DNA of 45,897 nt from CAYFIW01 sp964343265 (GCA_964343265.1 CAYFIW010000009.1:1-45897); one strand, 5' to 3'. Shown: positions 8,179-16,702, counted from the stretch's first letter. Program-made: numbers and translations. The notes: generated from the letters alone by a model not told the origin.

Positions 8179-9561
8179 ATGGTAAATACAAACCACACTT
8201 CAGACGACATAAGTGATCTAAAGTCATCTGCTTTATCACATCTATGGATGCACAATCGCGACTGGGTCAAAACAGGAGAAGATGGTGGTCCTGACATAAT
8301 GGTGGAAGGAAACGGAATTCGTGTCACTGACATTCAAGGGAAAACCTGGATTGATGTTAACGGAGGATACAATTCTGTAAACGCCGGGTACGGAAGGAAA
8401 AAAATCGCAGATCGATCAGCAGACCAAATGCGTCGGCTTCAATATTTCCCTCAAGGGACTACCACAGCACCACTAATCCAACTTTCTGAAAAGATCGCAT
8501 CCATAAGCCCAGGAAATTTACAAAGAACCTGGCCAGTAAGTGGTGGATCGGAAGCAAATGAAACTGCAATAAAAATCGCCAGGTCGTACCACAAGCGCAC
8601 GGGAGATACGGGAAGATACAAAATTATAAGTAGAGTCGGGTCCTACCATGGAGCTACCGGGGGTGTGATGTGGCTTGGAGGAACAGGTGCAATCAGGTCA
8701 GACTATGAACCGGCAATACCAGGTATGGTATACGCCCCCCAGCCAAATCCATACAGATGTCAATTTGGATCCAATTCTGCAGAAGAATGTGCAATCAAAT
8801 GTGCCCAGGCCATAGAAGATTTAATATTGCTTCACGGTCCGGAAACTATCGCTGCGTTAATCGCAGAACCCGTTTCAGCGTCATCGATAGCGGCAGTCCC
8901 AGGTGATCCTTATTGGCCTATGATAAGAAAAATATGCGACAAATACGGTGTCCTCTTGATAGCCGACGAAGTGATAACTGGTTTCGGAAGAACTGGGAAA
9001 ATGTTTTCAACCGAGCACTGGGACGTAGTCCCAGACTTAATGACTGTAGCCAAAGGCATTACCAGCAGCTACCTGCCACTTGCTGCGACAGTTTGTACAA
9101 CTGGAGTATCTGAAGTATTTGCTGGAGAACAAAATACATTCAAGCAAGCTCTCACTTTCGGCGGCCACCCAGTATGTGCTGAAGCAGCACTGGCTAACAT
9201 AGAAATCATAGAACAAGAAAAACTGGTGGAAAACTCTGCTAACGTAGGCAAATATTTTCTGAAAAAGCTCAATGGCTTGAAAGAAATTCACCCTTTAATA
9301 GGCGATTGCAGAGGATTAGGGCTTCTATTAGGGATAGAGTTAGTCAAGGATCAAGAAACAAAAGAAAGTTTTACTCCAGAATCTGGAATGGCAGACAAAC
9401 TGTCCAAAGCTTTCCGAAGAAACGGTCTCATTTTATTCTCAACAGAAAAAGGATTCACTGTCGGGCCACCTCTTTGCATTATCGAAAAAGAGGTAGACGA
9501 AATAGTCGCAAAGATTGATGCATCTCTTTCAGAAGTGGAGACCGAAATAAAAATTGGGTAG
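8179..9561 (+). CDS. class III PLP-dependent aminotransferase (copy 2)
   Basis: Tandem paralogue of the preceding gene, 460 residues from the ATG at 8179, chosen because AAGGAG lies six bases before it. It shares LWMHNRDWV, the DVNGGY turn, VSGGSEANET, YAPQPNPYRC and the active-site lysine (Lys292 in VAKGI) with copy 1. The cysteine pair in SAEECAIKCAQAIE is kept in both. Differences are spread along the whole length, so this is an old duplication, not an assembly artefact. The two may form a heteromer or use different amino donors. It ends directly against the convergent MFS gene. Confidence 0.9.
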   Translation: MVNTNHTSDDISDLKSSALSHLWMHNRDWVKTGEDGGPDIMVEGNGIRVTDIQGKTWIDVNGGYNSVNAGYGRKKIADRSADQMRRLQYFPQGTTTAPLIQLSEKIASISPGNLQRTWPVSGGSEANETAIKIARSYHKRTGDTGRYKIISRVGSYHGATGGVMWLGGTGAIRSDYEPAIPGMVYAPQPNPYRCQFGSNSAEECAIKCAQAIEDLILLHGPETIAALIAEPVSASSIAAVPGDPYWPMIRKICDKYGVLLIADEVITGFGRTGKMFSTEHWDVVPDLMTVAKGITSSYLPLAATVCTTGVSEVFAGEQNTFKQALTFGGHPVCAEAALANIEIIEQEKLVENSANVGKYFLKKLNGLKEIHPLIGDCRGLGLLLGIELVKDQETKESFTPESGMADKLSKAFRRNGLILFSTEKGFTVGPPLCIIEKEVDEIVAKIDASLSEVETEIKIG

Positions 9562-10857
9562 TTAAACCCCTGGAGCAGCAGGGCGTTTTGCTGCTGACAT
9601 AAAAAAAGCACCAATCAACATAACAAAAGACGTAACAATAAATGTCATCCTGTAATCTCCCTGAATATCAGCCATATAACCGGCGAGAACGGGAGCTGCT
9701 ATGGAAAATGGTATGCCAATGGATTGCAACCATCCTCGTATTACCCCTTGGGATTGTCTACCAAAGTATTCTCCCTGTAAGGCGTTCATAACAGGAGTCC
9801 TGATACCCCATCCAATACCATAAAAAATTGCATAGGCAAAAGCTAGTGACACTCTGTCTGCAATTCCAAGTATGAAAACTGAAATCGCCATCGAAAAAGT
9901 AGCAAATCCAACAATAAAATTCTTAGGCATACGGTCGCCGAGTATACCTCCAATCAATCGAGAAGGAACATTAGAAAGACTAGCGACCATCCAGACAAAA
10001 GCCGCTGTGCTCCTTTCAAAACCTAGGCCTTGTTCCAGGTGCAAAAAAAGGTGAACCTGAGCTGTCCCCATTCCTAAATTACCTAGTGCTGATCCCACAG
10101 CTACAAACCAAAAAGCCCGAGTCATCAAAGACTGACGAAGGGTAAAGTCATAATCAACATCTATATTAGACCCGCCTTTACCTGTCGTTTCATTTGATAG
10201 GGAAGAATCTCCGTCTGGTTGTAGACCATACAATTCAGGCTTTGTTCTCAATAACATCGCACATGGCAAACCAACTACCCAGACAACTAGTCCTGAACCT
10301 ATTGCAGATTCCCTCCAACCAATTGATGTCTGCAACAATACCAGCAGCGGGACACCCACTATTCCAGCAGTTGAAAATCCCAACAACATAATGGAATTCG
10401 CTATTGTCCTCCTCCTCCGAAACCAATTATTTACTGTCACAGATAGAACTAGTAATCCCTGCAAACCTGTGCCTAATACGATCACCATACTGGCCAGGTA
10501 ATACATCCATAAAGAATCTATAAATCCAAACAATATGAATCCCAAACCAAGTATGAATACACCTGTCATAACGACCTTACGAGGACCTAAACCATCTATT
10601 AGATAACCCTCCACAGGACCAAGCACCGCACTTTGTACTTGGGTAACTGAACGTGGACCGGCTAGTATCGCCCTATTCCATCCGAATGAGTTATGGAGAG
10701 GTCCCAGATAAGTTGTAAACCCCTGGAACGCAATCCCTTGAAGAAATTGACCAACCATACCGACCGCCACTATTACCCAACCGTAAAATATCCGATCGCC
10801 AAGAAACGGAATTTGCGGAAGAGCTTTTGTCTTCATTTCGAGGTTTTCTTCAGTCAT
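9562..10857 (-). CDS. MFS transporter, monocarboxylate/oxalate-formate type
   Basis: A 12-helix secondary transporter of the cytoplasmic membrane, 431 residues from the ATG at 10857. The opening FYGWVIVAVG in helix 1 is characteristic of the oxalate:formate antiporter and monocarboxylate branch of the major facilitator superfamily. GLGPRKVVMTG after helix 2 and GGILGDRMPKNF mid-protein are the loop motifs between helices. A hydrophilic cytoplasmic loop (about residues 185-215) separates the halves. The ribosome-binding site is weak (GGATGTA). The stop codon abuts that of aminotransferase copy 2. An organic acid is the likely substrate, by family. Confidence 0.87.
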   Translation of the reverse strand: MTEENLEMKTKALPQIPFLGDRIFYGWVIVAVGMVGQFLQGIAFQGFTTYLGPLHNSFGWNRAILAGPRSVTQVQSAVLGPVEGYLIDGLGPRKVVMTGVFILGLGFILFGFIDSLWMYYLASMVIVLGTGLQGLLVLSVTVNNWFRRRRTIANSIMLLGFSTAGIVGVPLLVLLQTSIGWRESAIGSGLVVWVVGLPCAMLLRTKPELYGLQPDGDSSLSNETTGKGGSNIDVDYDFTLRQSLMTRAFWFVAVGSALGNLGMGTAQVHLFLHLEQGLGFERSTAAFVWMVASLSNVPSRLIGGILGDRMPKNFIVGFATFSMAISVFILGIADRVSLAFAYAIFYGIGWGIRTPVMNALQGEYFGRQSQGVIRGWLQSIGIPFSIAAPVLAGYMADIQGDYRMTFIVTSFVMLIGAFFMSAAKRPAAPGV

Positions 10858-11007
10858 TACATCCAATCTCTGAAAATATATTTGCATACACATGCTATAT
10901 GAACGCCCTTGCACATAACTAATTTTTGCATCAGAACGAAAGAGAGAGTAACAGTGTTAATATCTGACCATATACTTACCGACAAATGATATTCATGAGG
11001 AAAACAG

Positions 11008-11769
11008 ATGGCAGAGTTACGACAGAATAGAGCTAAAAGAAAACTTGCAAATGGAGAAACAGTTATAGCAGTCGCCTGCAGTGACACAGATACGGTGGAT
11101 CTACTCGGTGCAACTGGTGTTGTTGACGTCATATGGATAGAAATGGAACATGGGGGTTCAACCTGGTCTGACTTAAGTGACATATCAAGAGCCTGCGACT
11201 TATGGGGAATGACATCGTTAGTCAGGGTACACAATAACGATCCCTGGCTTGTTGGTAGAGCCCTGGATAGAGGTGTGCAGGCTGTAGTCGTACCTCATGT
11301 TAATAATAAGGAAGAAGCTGAACGATTTGTGAGGGGCGGAAAATTTGCTCCAGCTGGGATGAGAGGAATGGGAGGGTCCAGGCAGGGTCTGGGTGTTGAT
11401 GATTACGCCAGAAAAGCAAACGACGAAATCATGTTGGTTGCACTCATAGAGGATGTTGTTGCCATAGATGACCTAGACCGAATACTTACAGTGAATGGAA
11501 TCGACTGCTTCATGGTAGTTCCTGGAGATTTATCACAAAGTATGGGACCAGATTATTTAGGAAGGCCTGATCACCCCGATGTTCAAAAAATCATCGCGGA
11601 TACCATGGAGGTGATTGTGGCAGCAGGATACTCCACAGGATCTACCGCAAACGACAATAACATAGCTAAATGGACAAATGCCGGGGGTAGATTTTTCCTC
11701 TGTAACTACATGGGATATGTCCAGAATGGCCTCAAGGAACTAAAGGCAAAATCAACATCGACAAATTGA
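11008..11769 (+). CDS. HpcH/HpaI-family class II aldolase
   Basis: A 253-residue enzyme of the HpaI aldolase family, which splits 2-keto-3-deoxy or 4-hydroxy-2-keto acids to pyruvate and an aldehyde with a divalent metal. Visible landmarks are DVIWIEMEHG near residue 45, the RVHNNDPWLVGRALDRGVQAVVVPHV strand-loop region with the conserved Arg, the metal-binding Glu in VALIEDV, and the closing motif VPGDLSQSMG with its metal-binding Asp. A GAGG site lies ten bases before the ATG. It is divergent from the MFS gene, which could import its substrate. Exact aldehyde specificity is unknown. Confidence 0.87.
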   Translation: MAELRQNRAKRKLANGETVIAVACSDTDTVDLLGATGVVDVIWIEMEHGGSTWSDLSDISRACDLWGMTSLVRVHNNDPWLVGRALDRGVQAVVVPHVNNKEEAERFVRGGKFAPAGMRGMGGSRQGLGVDDYARKANDEIMLVALIEDVVAIDDLDRILTVNGIDCFMVVPGDLSQSMGPDYLGRPDHPDVQKIIADTMEVIVAAGYSTGSTANDNNIAKWTNAGGRFFLCNYMGYVQNGLKELKAKSTSTN

Positions 11770-11792
11770 TATAGGGAACTAGGAAGTGACAT

Positions 11793-12716
11793 CTATACCT
11801 GGGGAACGACTTGATCTGCAAAATGCTCCATGACTTTAATACAATCACTCACATTGGTTGCCTGAAAATCAAACGTTAACTGGTTAATTCCCAGATCGGC
11901 ACATTTCTGGATATCTGAAATTACTTTAGATGTTTCTGAGATTAAGGCGGCATCAGATTGGATACGATCCGACAGATCAATGCCCATGTCAGTAAAATGT
12001 AAAGTCCTCTTTAGAGAAATTGTAATATCATCGGGGCTACGGCCGGTTTCAGCACAATATTCTTTCATGTAATCCATCATTTTCGAAACATACTCTGGAG
12101 TCTGTCGGGTAGGATGCCAAGCATCACCGTATTTAACGGTTCTTCGAATTGCCCTTCTAGTATGACCACCAACCCATATCGGTATCGACCCTCGGATGGG
12201 CTTAGGTTCAAAGCCTATATCATTAAATCTATAATGTGTGCCTTCATACTCAGGGCTTGAACAAGACCACAAGGCTTTTAAAATTTCCAGATACTCATCT
12301 GTAGCGCTACCTCTTTCAGAATAAGGAGCATTCAGGGCTTCAAATTCCTTTTCGAACCAGCCTACCCCTACTCCACAGATCACCCTACCTTCTGAAAGAA
12401 CATCCAAAGTGGAAAACATTTTGGCCTGAAGTATAGGATTTCTGTAAGGAATTATGATTACAGAAGTCCCAATTTTTAACCTATCGGTTGAGGATGCAAT
12501 GTAGCTTAACACTACCATAACATCCAATTGTGGATCGTTGGGAGAAACAGTAAATTTACCGTCATGTGTATATGGATACTGGCTTGTTTCATCCAAAGGA
12601 ATAACGATGTGATCTGGTGCCCATACCGATCCGAACCCTAGATCCTCCACATTTCTTGCAAAGTCACACAAATCTTGTCCTTTAGTGGTTCTAGGTAAAA
12701 CAAAGCCGAATTCCAT
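11793..12716 (-). CDS. LLM-class F420- or FMN-dependent oxidoreductase
   Basis: A 307-residue luciferase-like TIM-barrel oxidoreductase, closest in look to the subgroup usually annotated as F420-dependent. It opens with MEFGFVLPRT, followed by LGFGSVWAPDHIVIP and the GTSVIIIPYRNP strand; the region RVICGVGVGWFEKEFEALN is typical of that subgroup. AAGGTGA lies seven bases before the ATG. F420 use is inferred from resemblance; FMN is the alternative. It is convergent with the aldolase (23 bases between stops). The sequence upstream runs into the scaffold gap, so any operon partner may be hidden. Confidence 0.85.
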   Translation of the reverse strand: MEFGFVLPRTTKGQDLCDFARNVEDLGFGSVWAPDHIVIPLDETSQYPYTHDGKFTVSPNDPQLDVMVVLSYIASSTDRLKIGTSVIIIPYRNPILQAKMFSTLDVLSEGRVICGVGVGWFEKEFEALNAPYSERGSATDEYLEILKALWSCSSPEYEGTHYRFNDIGFEPKPIRGSIPIWVGGHTRRAIRRTVKYGDAWHPTRQTPEYVSKMMDYMKEYCAETGRSPDDITISLKRTLHFTDMGIDLSDRIQSDAALISETSKVISDIQKCADLGINQLTFDFQATNVSDCIKVMEHFADQVVPQV

Positions 12717-12772
12717 TGAGGTTCACCTTCATAAAGTCCTGTTATCTAAACCTGTATCTTCATACCTTCCGA

Positions 12773-12801
12773 CAGATTACAATGTTCAATTAGGTAATCT
12801 G
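12773..12801. repeat. inverted repeat beside the scaffold gap
   Basis: CAGATTAC (12773-12780) and GTAATCTG (12794-12801) are exact reverse complements separated by 13 bases. The second arm ends three bases before the run of N. It may be an operator of the minus-strand oxidoreductase, a hairpin, or the edge of a repeat that stopped the assembly. Confidence 0.5.
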
Positions 12802-12804
12802 AGA

Positions 12805-12904
12805 NNNNNNNNNNNNNNNNNNNNNNNNNNNNNNNNNNNNNNNNNNNNNNNNNNNNNNNNNNNNNNNNNNNNNNNNNNNNNNNNNNNNNNNNNNNNNNNN
12901 NNNN
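12805..12904. other. scaffold gap, 100 N
   Basis: Exactly 100 undetermined bases, a conventional filler for a gap of unknown size. Genes on either side should not be taken as true neighbours, and an unknown amount of sequence may be missing. Confidence 0.98.
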
Positions 12905-12926
12905 TTAATTAGATTAGAGGGTATCG

Positions 12927-13358
12927 TTGCACATAATTAACTATAAATTTACACATACAATGCGTGTACGTTGGAAGGAATGTGATGTTCAGGGCGTGGC
13001 GTATTATGGAAGCTACCTAGATTTCATAGATGTTGCGGAGGCGGAATATTTTAGAAATCTTGGAATACTGATACATGACGAAGTTTACAGACAAACCCTT
13101 GATTTAGCTGTTGTAAAGGTCAACATAGAATATAAAAGTCCCGCCAGATTAGACGATCTTATAGATATCAAAGTAAGAGTTTCCAATATAGGTACTTCTA
13201 GCCTTACAAAAAATACCGTTATTTACAGGCATGGAACCAGTGACTTGTTGGCTACTGGAGAAACAATATCGGTAAACTTTGACAGTGAATTAAGTACCTC
13301 AAGACCTCTTCCGGATAATGTGAAAAGAACTATCGAACATTTTGAAAATGGATCTTAA
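12927..13358 (+). CDS. acyl-CoA thioesterase, 4HBT/YbgC type
   Basis: A 143-residue single-hotdog protein of the 4-hydroxybenzoyl-CoA thioesterase family, which hydrolyses acyl-CoA or acyl-ACP thioesters. The signature is VRWKECDVQGVAYYGSYLDF near residue 15; the Asp of CDVQGVAYY is the usual catalytic acid. The later AVVKVNIEYKSPARLDD segment is the conserved second strand. The start is TTG with AGAGG six bases upstream; the next in-frame ATG (12960) would remove part of the first strand. It lies just after the gap and 44 bases before the cyclophilin gene on the same strand. Confidence 0.85.
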   Translation: MHIINYKFTHTMRVRWKECDVQGVAYYGSYLDFIDVAEAEYFRNLGILIHDEVYRQTLDLAVVKVNIEYKSPARLDDLIDIKVRVSNIGTSSLTKNTVIYRHGTSDLLATGETISVNFDSELSTSRPLPDNVKRTIEHFENGS

Positions 13359-13402
13359 AAGTAACCCTCTAACAACCCCAAGTGTCAAAAGGAGACCTTA
13401 AA

Positions 13403-13930
13403 TTGACCCAAAAACAATACAGTACCCCTCCTGAAATGGTAATAGATAAGACTTTGTCTTATAAGGCTAATATCGAGCTTGAAAAAGGAGGCACCATAGT
13501 CATAGATTTACTGGTAAATGAAGCCCCTAAAACGGTCAATAATTTCGTATTTTTGGCTAGAGATAATTATTATGACGGAGTGAGCTTTCACAGAGTTATT
13601 CCAGGATTTATGGCTCAATCAGGAGACCCAACCGGAACAGGATCAGGCGGCCCAGGTTACAACTTTGACGATGAATTCCATGAAAACGCCCGACACGATA
13701 GTGAAGGCATTTTATCCATGGCGAACAGGGGAGTTATAAATGGAATGGGCACAAATGGCAGTCAATTTTTTATCACATACGCCCCAACACCACACTTAGA
13801 CAATCATCACAGTGTATTCGGTAAAGTCACTGAAGGTATGGATGTCGTAAAAAGTATATCTGAGAGAGATCCAGGGAGTTCTACCCAACAAGGGGACGTA
13901 ATAAAGAAGATCACAATCATAGAAATTTAG
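13403..13930 (+). CDS. cyclophilin-type peptidyl-prolyl cis-trans isomerase
   Basis: Protein-folding catalyst of the cyclophilin family, about 175 residues. The domain starts at YKANIELEKGG and has FHRVIPGFMAQSGDPTGTGSGG, containing the catalytic Arg of FHR, then MANRG...NGSQFFIT and HLDNHHSVFGKV. No signal peptide is visible, so it is probably cytoplasmic. I take the TTG at 13403 as start because GGAG (AAAAGGAG) lies eight bases before it; the GTG at 13382 would add seven residues but place the ribosome-binding site inside the gene. It follows the thioesterase gene with no functional link known. Confidence 0.92.
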   Translation: MTQKQYSTPPEMVIDKTLSYKANIELEKGGTIVIDLLVNEAPKTVNNFVFLARDNYYDGVSFHRVIPGFMAQSGDPTGTGSGGPGYNFDDEFHENARHDSEGILSMANRGVINGMGTNGSQFFITYAPTPHLDNHHSVFGKVTEGMDVVKSISERDPGSSTQQGDVIKKITIIEI

Positions 13931-14007
13931 ATTCATGTCATCGCACTCAAATCTGAATAGGTTGAACCGTCGAAATCCGAACTAGCGAGATGACTGGGCC
14001 AATTGAT

Positions 14008-14036
14008 TCTATAGAACAACATATGATCTTGGTCAA
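14008..14036 (-). promoter_or_regulatory. possible minus-strand promoter pointing at the cyclophilin gene
   Basis: On the minus strand TTGACC (14036-14031) is followed after 17 bases by TATAGA (14013-14008). It would direct transcription antisense to the end of the cyclophilin gene, since no minus-strand gene lies ahead of it. The motif match is good, but such sequences arise by chance in AT-rich DNA. Confidence 0.3.
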
Positions 14037-14046
14037 TCATACAAGG

Positions 14047-14075
14047 TTGACTAATTTCAATATTAGGACTATAAC
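14047..14075 (+). promoter_or_regulatory. promoter of the alpha-hydroxy-acid oxidase gene
   Basis: TTGACT (14047-14052), 17 bases, then TATAAC (14070-14075) makes a near-consensus sigma70 promoter with a start near 14082, about 60 bases before the ATG at 14143. GTCAA at 14032-14036 and TTGAC at 14047-14051 form an inverted repeat with a 10-base spacer overlapping the -35 box, a possible regulator site shared with the minus-strand promoter. Apart from these signals I see nothing in the 212-base gap. Confidence 0.5.
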
Positions 14076-14142
14076 ACCAAAACTTATTGGTCTTATCGTA
14101 ATCGATTGCTGATGTTTTGGATCAGTTTTAGGAATCAGTCAA

Positions 14143-15228
14143 ATGGATATAGTCAGCCTCCATGATTTAGAGGCAGTCTCGAAACAACGTTCAGTTAAGA
14201 ATATGTGGGATTTTATTGATGGCGCCGCTTTTGATGAAATTACGAAACGTAGAAATGAAGATAAGTTTAAAGAAATTACTCTGAATCCGAGTTTTTTGGT
14301 AGATGTGGCTAATAGGGATTTGTCAACCAGCATTCTAGGAGAAACTATAAGCTTTCCCGTCATGGTCGCTCCTGCAGGGGGACAAAGGCAACACCACCCT
14401 GAAGGGGAACTAGCTACTTCCAAAGGAGCTGGAATGGCTGACACCTTGTACGCTCTTCCGACCAGTTCAGGGTATAGCATTGAAGAAGTAGCTGATGTCG
14501 CTACAGGACCTCTTTGGTTTCAGTTATATCACTCAGATGACGAAATGACTGAATATCTTGTAAAACGTGCAAAGATTGCAGGATATAAAGCGATCTGTCT
14601 CACTATTGATGTCCCCACAAATGGGGCTAAAGAACGTGATCTAAAAAATAATTTCAAAGCTGTAAAACATCTACACAACGGCAGCCTTCGAGAAAGACCT
14701 GATTTCCTTGAGAGAAAGGATGCAGGCCCAAGAGATTTTGCCGAATGGGAAACTACCGGATACAGTGGTTTAACGTGGGACAGATTAGATTGGCTCAAGT
14801 CACTAACAGGGCTCCCATTGGTCGTGAAAGGGGTTAGAACCGTAAGAGATGCCGTAATGTGCGCGGAAAATGGGGTCGATGGAATAGTTGTTTCTAACCA
14901 TGGGGGCAGACAGATTGACAGAACTCTGTCATCAATTGAAACCCTTTCCTCAATATCCCAAGCTGTTGGAGATAGATTAGAAGTCTACCTGGATTCAGGA
15001 GTCAGGCGAGGATCTGACGTAATGATGGCACTAGCGATGGGAGCGAGAGGTGTATTTGTGGGGAGACCGCTTTTCTGGGGACTTTCATACGATGGTGCAG
15101 ATGGAGTGAAACTAATGTTAGATATCTTAAGATCGGAATTTGACCGATCACTTTCATATTGTGGTTTCAACAAAGTATCTGACATAAATTCATCAGCAAT
15201 AAACGTCCCCTCAGACTGGACATATTAA
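14143..15228 (+). CDS. FMN-dependent alpha-hydroxy-acid oxidase/dehydrogenase
   Basis: Oxidises an L-2-hydroxy acid such as lactate, glycolate or mandelate to the 2-keto acid in an FMN-binding TIM barrel; 361 residues, the usual length. Landmarks are VMVAPAGGQRQHHPEGE, the LPTSSGYSIEEVA strand, WFQLYH, LTIDVP, the FMN-contacting Lys in LPLVVKGV, the catalytic His253 in SNHGGRQ, and the phosphate-binding DSGVRRGSDV and GRPLFWGL. Near the N-terminus, WDFIDGAA replaces the common YDYYxSGA, so the substrate-carboxylate Tyr of glycolate oxidase seems to be Phe; this rests on a hand alignment. It is the only gene behind its own promoter and ends nine bases before a convergent gene. Confidence 0.92.
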   Translation: MDIVSLHDLEAVSKQRSVKNMWDFIDGAAFDEITKRRNEDKFKEITLNPSFLVDVANRDLSTSILGETISFPVMVAPAGGQRQHHPEGELATSKGAGMADTLYALPTSSGYSIEEVADVATGPLWFQLYHSDDEMTEYLVKRAKIAGYKAICLTIDVPTNGAKERDLKNNFKAVKHLHNGSLRERPDFLERKDAGPRDFAEWETTGYSGLTWDRLDWLKSLTGLPLVVKGVRTVRDAVMCAENGVDGIVVSNHGGRQIDRTLSSIETLSSISQAVGDRLEVYLDSGVRRGSDVMMALAMGARGVFVGRPLFWGLSYDGADGVKLMLDILRSEFDRSLSYCGFNKVSDINSSAINVPSDWTY

Positions 15229-15237
15229 ATCATCCAT

Positions 15238-16056
15238 TTATGGCTCATAGTCGGTGCTACTGAAATCAGTCCATGTTGTATTAGCACCTAGTAAAAAAAC
15301 ATCTTTCAAATTTGATTCTGAAAGGTCTGCAAGTGTCAGATCGGCATTTTCAAGATCTGCAGAAACCAAATTGGCTCGACGCATATTTGCCATCTGAAGA
15401 CTTGCACCTTCAAACAAACATCGCCCCATATCTGAGTCAGCCATATCAGCATTATCAAGTCTAGCGCCCTTAAGATTTGAACCGCCCAATTTACATTCTC
15501 GCATCTTTGCACTACTTAAATTAGCTGATGTGAAATTCGCTCCATTCATTATCGCCCCACTCAAATCAGCACCTGTCATATCAGCCGAAGTCAAGTTTAT
15601 GCCTCTCATCAAAGCAAGTGTCAGGTCAGCACCTTTCAAGATTCCTCCAGTCAAATCTACACCTCGCAAATTTGCTCCAACCAAAGCTGCTCGCACCAAA
15701 CAGACTCCTCCTGTCATATAAGCTCCACTCAAGTTCGATCTGGTGAGATCAGCACCATAAAAATTGGCTCCAAATAATCGTGATTCCATTAAATACGTAT
15801 CACTTAAATCAGAATCCGTGAGGTCAGATTCTCTCAGGTTAACTTCTGCTAGATTCGATTCGGATAGCCGAACACCATTCAAATTTGATCCACTCAAATT
15901 CGCTCCCCTCAAATTACAACGCCTTAAATCTGAACCTGTCATATCAACACCACTTAAAACAGTGCGACTCAGGTTTAGGCCCGTTAAATCCATCCCCGAA
16001 AGAATCGTACCTTCAGAAAACAATTTAAGAAGTTCATTTTTTGTTATTTCAGACAT
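15238..16056 (-). CDS. pentapeptide-repeat protein
   Basis: A 272-residue protein made almost entirely of tandem pentapeptides of the A(D/N)Lxx type from about residue 20 to 260, for example LTGLNLSRTVLSG, ANLRGVDLTGG and ADLENADLTLADLSES. Such repeats fold as a right-handed square beta-helix about five residues per side. No signal peptide or extra enzymatic domain is seen, only a short helical N-terminus (ITKNELLKLFSEGT). Known members include DNA-mimicking gyrase protectors (Qnr/MfpA), but most have no known role and this one lacks any feature that would single out gyrase. Its low-complexity coding creates long spurious reading frames on the other strand. Confidence 0.88.
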   Translation of the reverse strand: MSEITKNELLKLFSEGTILSGMDLTGLNLSRTVLSGVDMTGSDLRRCNLRGANLSGSNLNGVRLSESNLAEVNLRESDLTDSDLSDTYLMESRLFGANFYGADLTRSNLSGAYMTGGVCLVRAALVGANLRGVDLTGGILKGADLTLALMRGINLTSADMTGADLSGAIMNGANFTSANLSSAKMRECKLGGSNLKGARLDNADMADSDMGRCLFEGASLQMANMRRANLVSADLENADLTLADLSESNLKDVFLLGANTTWTDFSSTDYEP

Positions 16057-16137
16057 CGTTTCATCTCTATTTCACGGGTCTCAAAAATACAGCCCATGAG
16101 CAGAAAATGCCAAAACACACAAGTTTTGTGACTGTTA

Positions 16138-16557
16138 TTACTCTATTCCATCAAAGCCTAAAATTTTTTCTGGCTCAATTTCTATCAAAACGAATTTTAC
16201 CTTTCCAAGTATTACGTTTAGATATTCAGGTGCATCTTCAGGTCCAAGGTAACGATATGACAAATCAGTCACTATCCTATCAATATCTTCAGATTCTCTG
16301 ATAGTAGCCTTACCATTAACCTGAACCCATGGCTGAGGAATACGATCAACTGCGACAACGAGAGACACTCTTGGATCATTACGTATATTTTTTACTTTTA
16401 TCGTTTGAGGTTGTGTCGCAACAATCAATATTTCTTTCTCAATTGAATGCCACACAGGAGAAGTATGAGGCGACCCATCAGCATTTAAGGTTGTTATGAA
16501 GGAAATAACAGGCTCCGACAACAAACTATTAATTTCACTGTCATTCAACCTTCCCAT
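16138..16557 (-). CDS. PPOX-family flavin/F420-binding split-barrel protein
   Basis: About 139 residues of the pyridoxamine-5-phosphate-oxidase-like split-barrel fold. Visible parts are FITTLNADGSPHTSPVWHS, the cofactor-binding KVKNIRNDPRVSLVV strand, and VQVNGKATI. Most proteins of this look bind FMN or F420 rather than acting on vitamin B6. The ATG at 16557 is preferred because AGGAAAA lies eight bases before it; an upstream GTG at 16572 would put the ribosome-binding site inside the gene. It is divergent from the GMC dehydrogenase. Two further PPOX proteins occur at 41740 and 44787. Confidence 0.82.
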   Translation of the reverse strand: MGRLNDSEINSLLSEPVISFITTLNADGSPHTSPVWHSIEKEILIVATQPQTIKVKNIRNDPRVSLVVAVDRIPQPWVQVNGKATIRESEDIDRIVTDLSYRYLGPEDAPEYLNVILGKVKFVLIEIEPEKILGFDGIE

Positions 16558-16594
16558 TGTACTTTTCCTCACAAATCCCTATATATATCCACAT

Positions 16595-16606
16595 ATCTTT
16601 AAAGAT
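16595..16606. promoter_or_regulatory. 12-bp palindrome in the PPOX/GMC divergent region
   Basis: ATCTTTAAAGAT is its own reverse complement. It lies 38 bases upstream of the PPOX ATG and about 100 bases before the GMC start, a suitable place for an operator serving either gene. AT-rich palindromes of this size also arise by chance. Confidence 0.25.
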
Positions 16607-16702
16607 CATGTAGCATACAGCCGAAAGAATCGAATGGCTAGAGAATGATGCTAGGAGCATTTGTTGATACGCCTAAAGGAACTATAGAGGATGGGTATCT
16701 AA

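Noticed and set aside
12685..12912. Open frame running into the N tract
   Set aside because: Most of it is undetermined sequence, and the readable part overlaps the oxidoreductase start region on the other strand.
14031..14040. The 10-mer GGTCAATCAT, also at 35075 and 41427
   Set aside because: Two copies are -35 regions of predicted minus-strand promoters and the third is inside a coding gene, so a shared regulator site is not supported.
15530..16099. Two plus-strand open frames opposite the pentapeptide-repeat gene
   Set aside because: Their repeated Ser/Pro/Lys-rich sequence is the antisense image of the pentapeptide repeats; they have no ribosome-binding site or recognisable domain.
16111..16128. 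Hairpin CAAAAC/GTTTTG near the end of the PPOX gene
   Set aside because: Six weak pairs and no T run; not enough for a terminator call.
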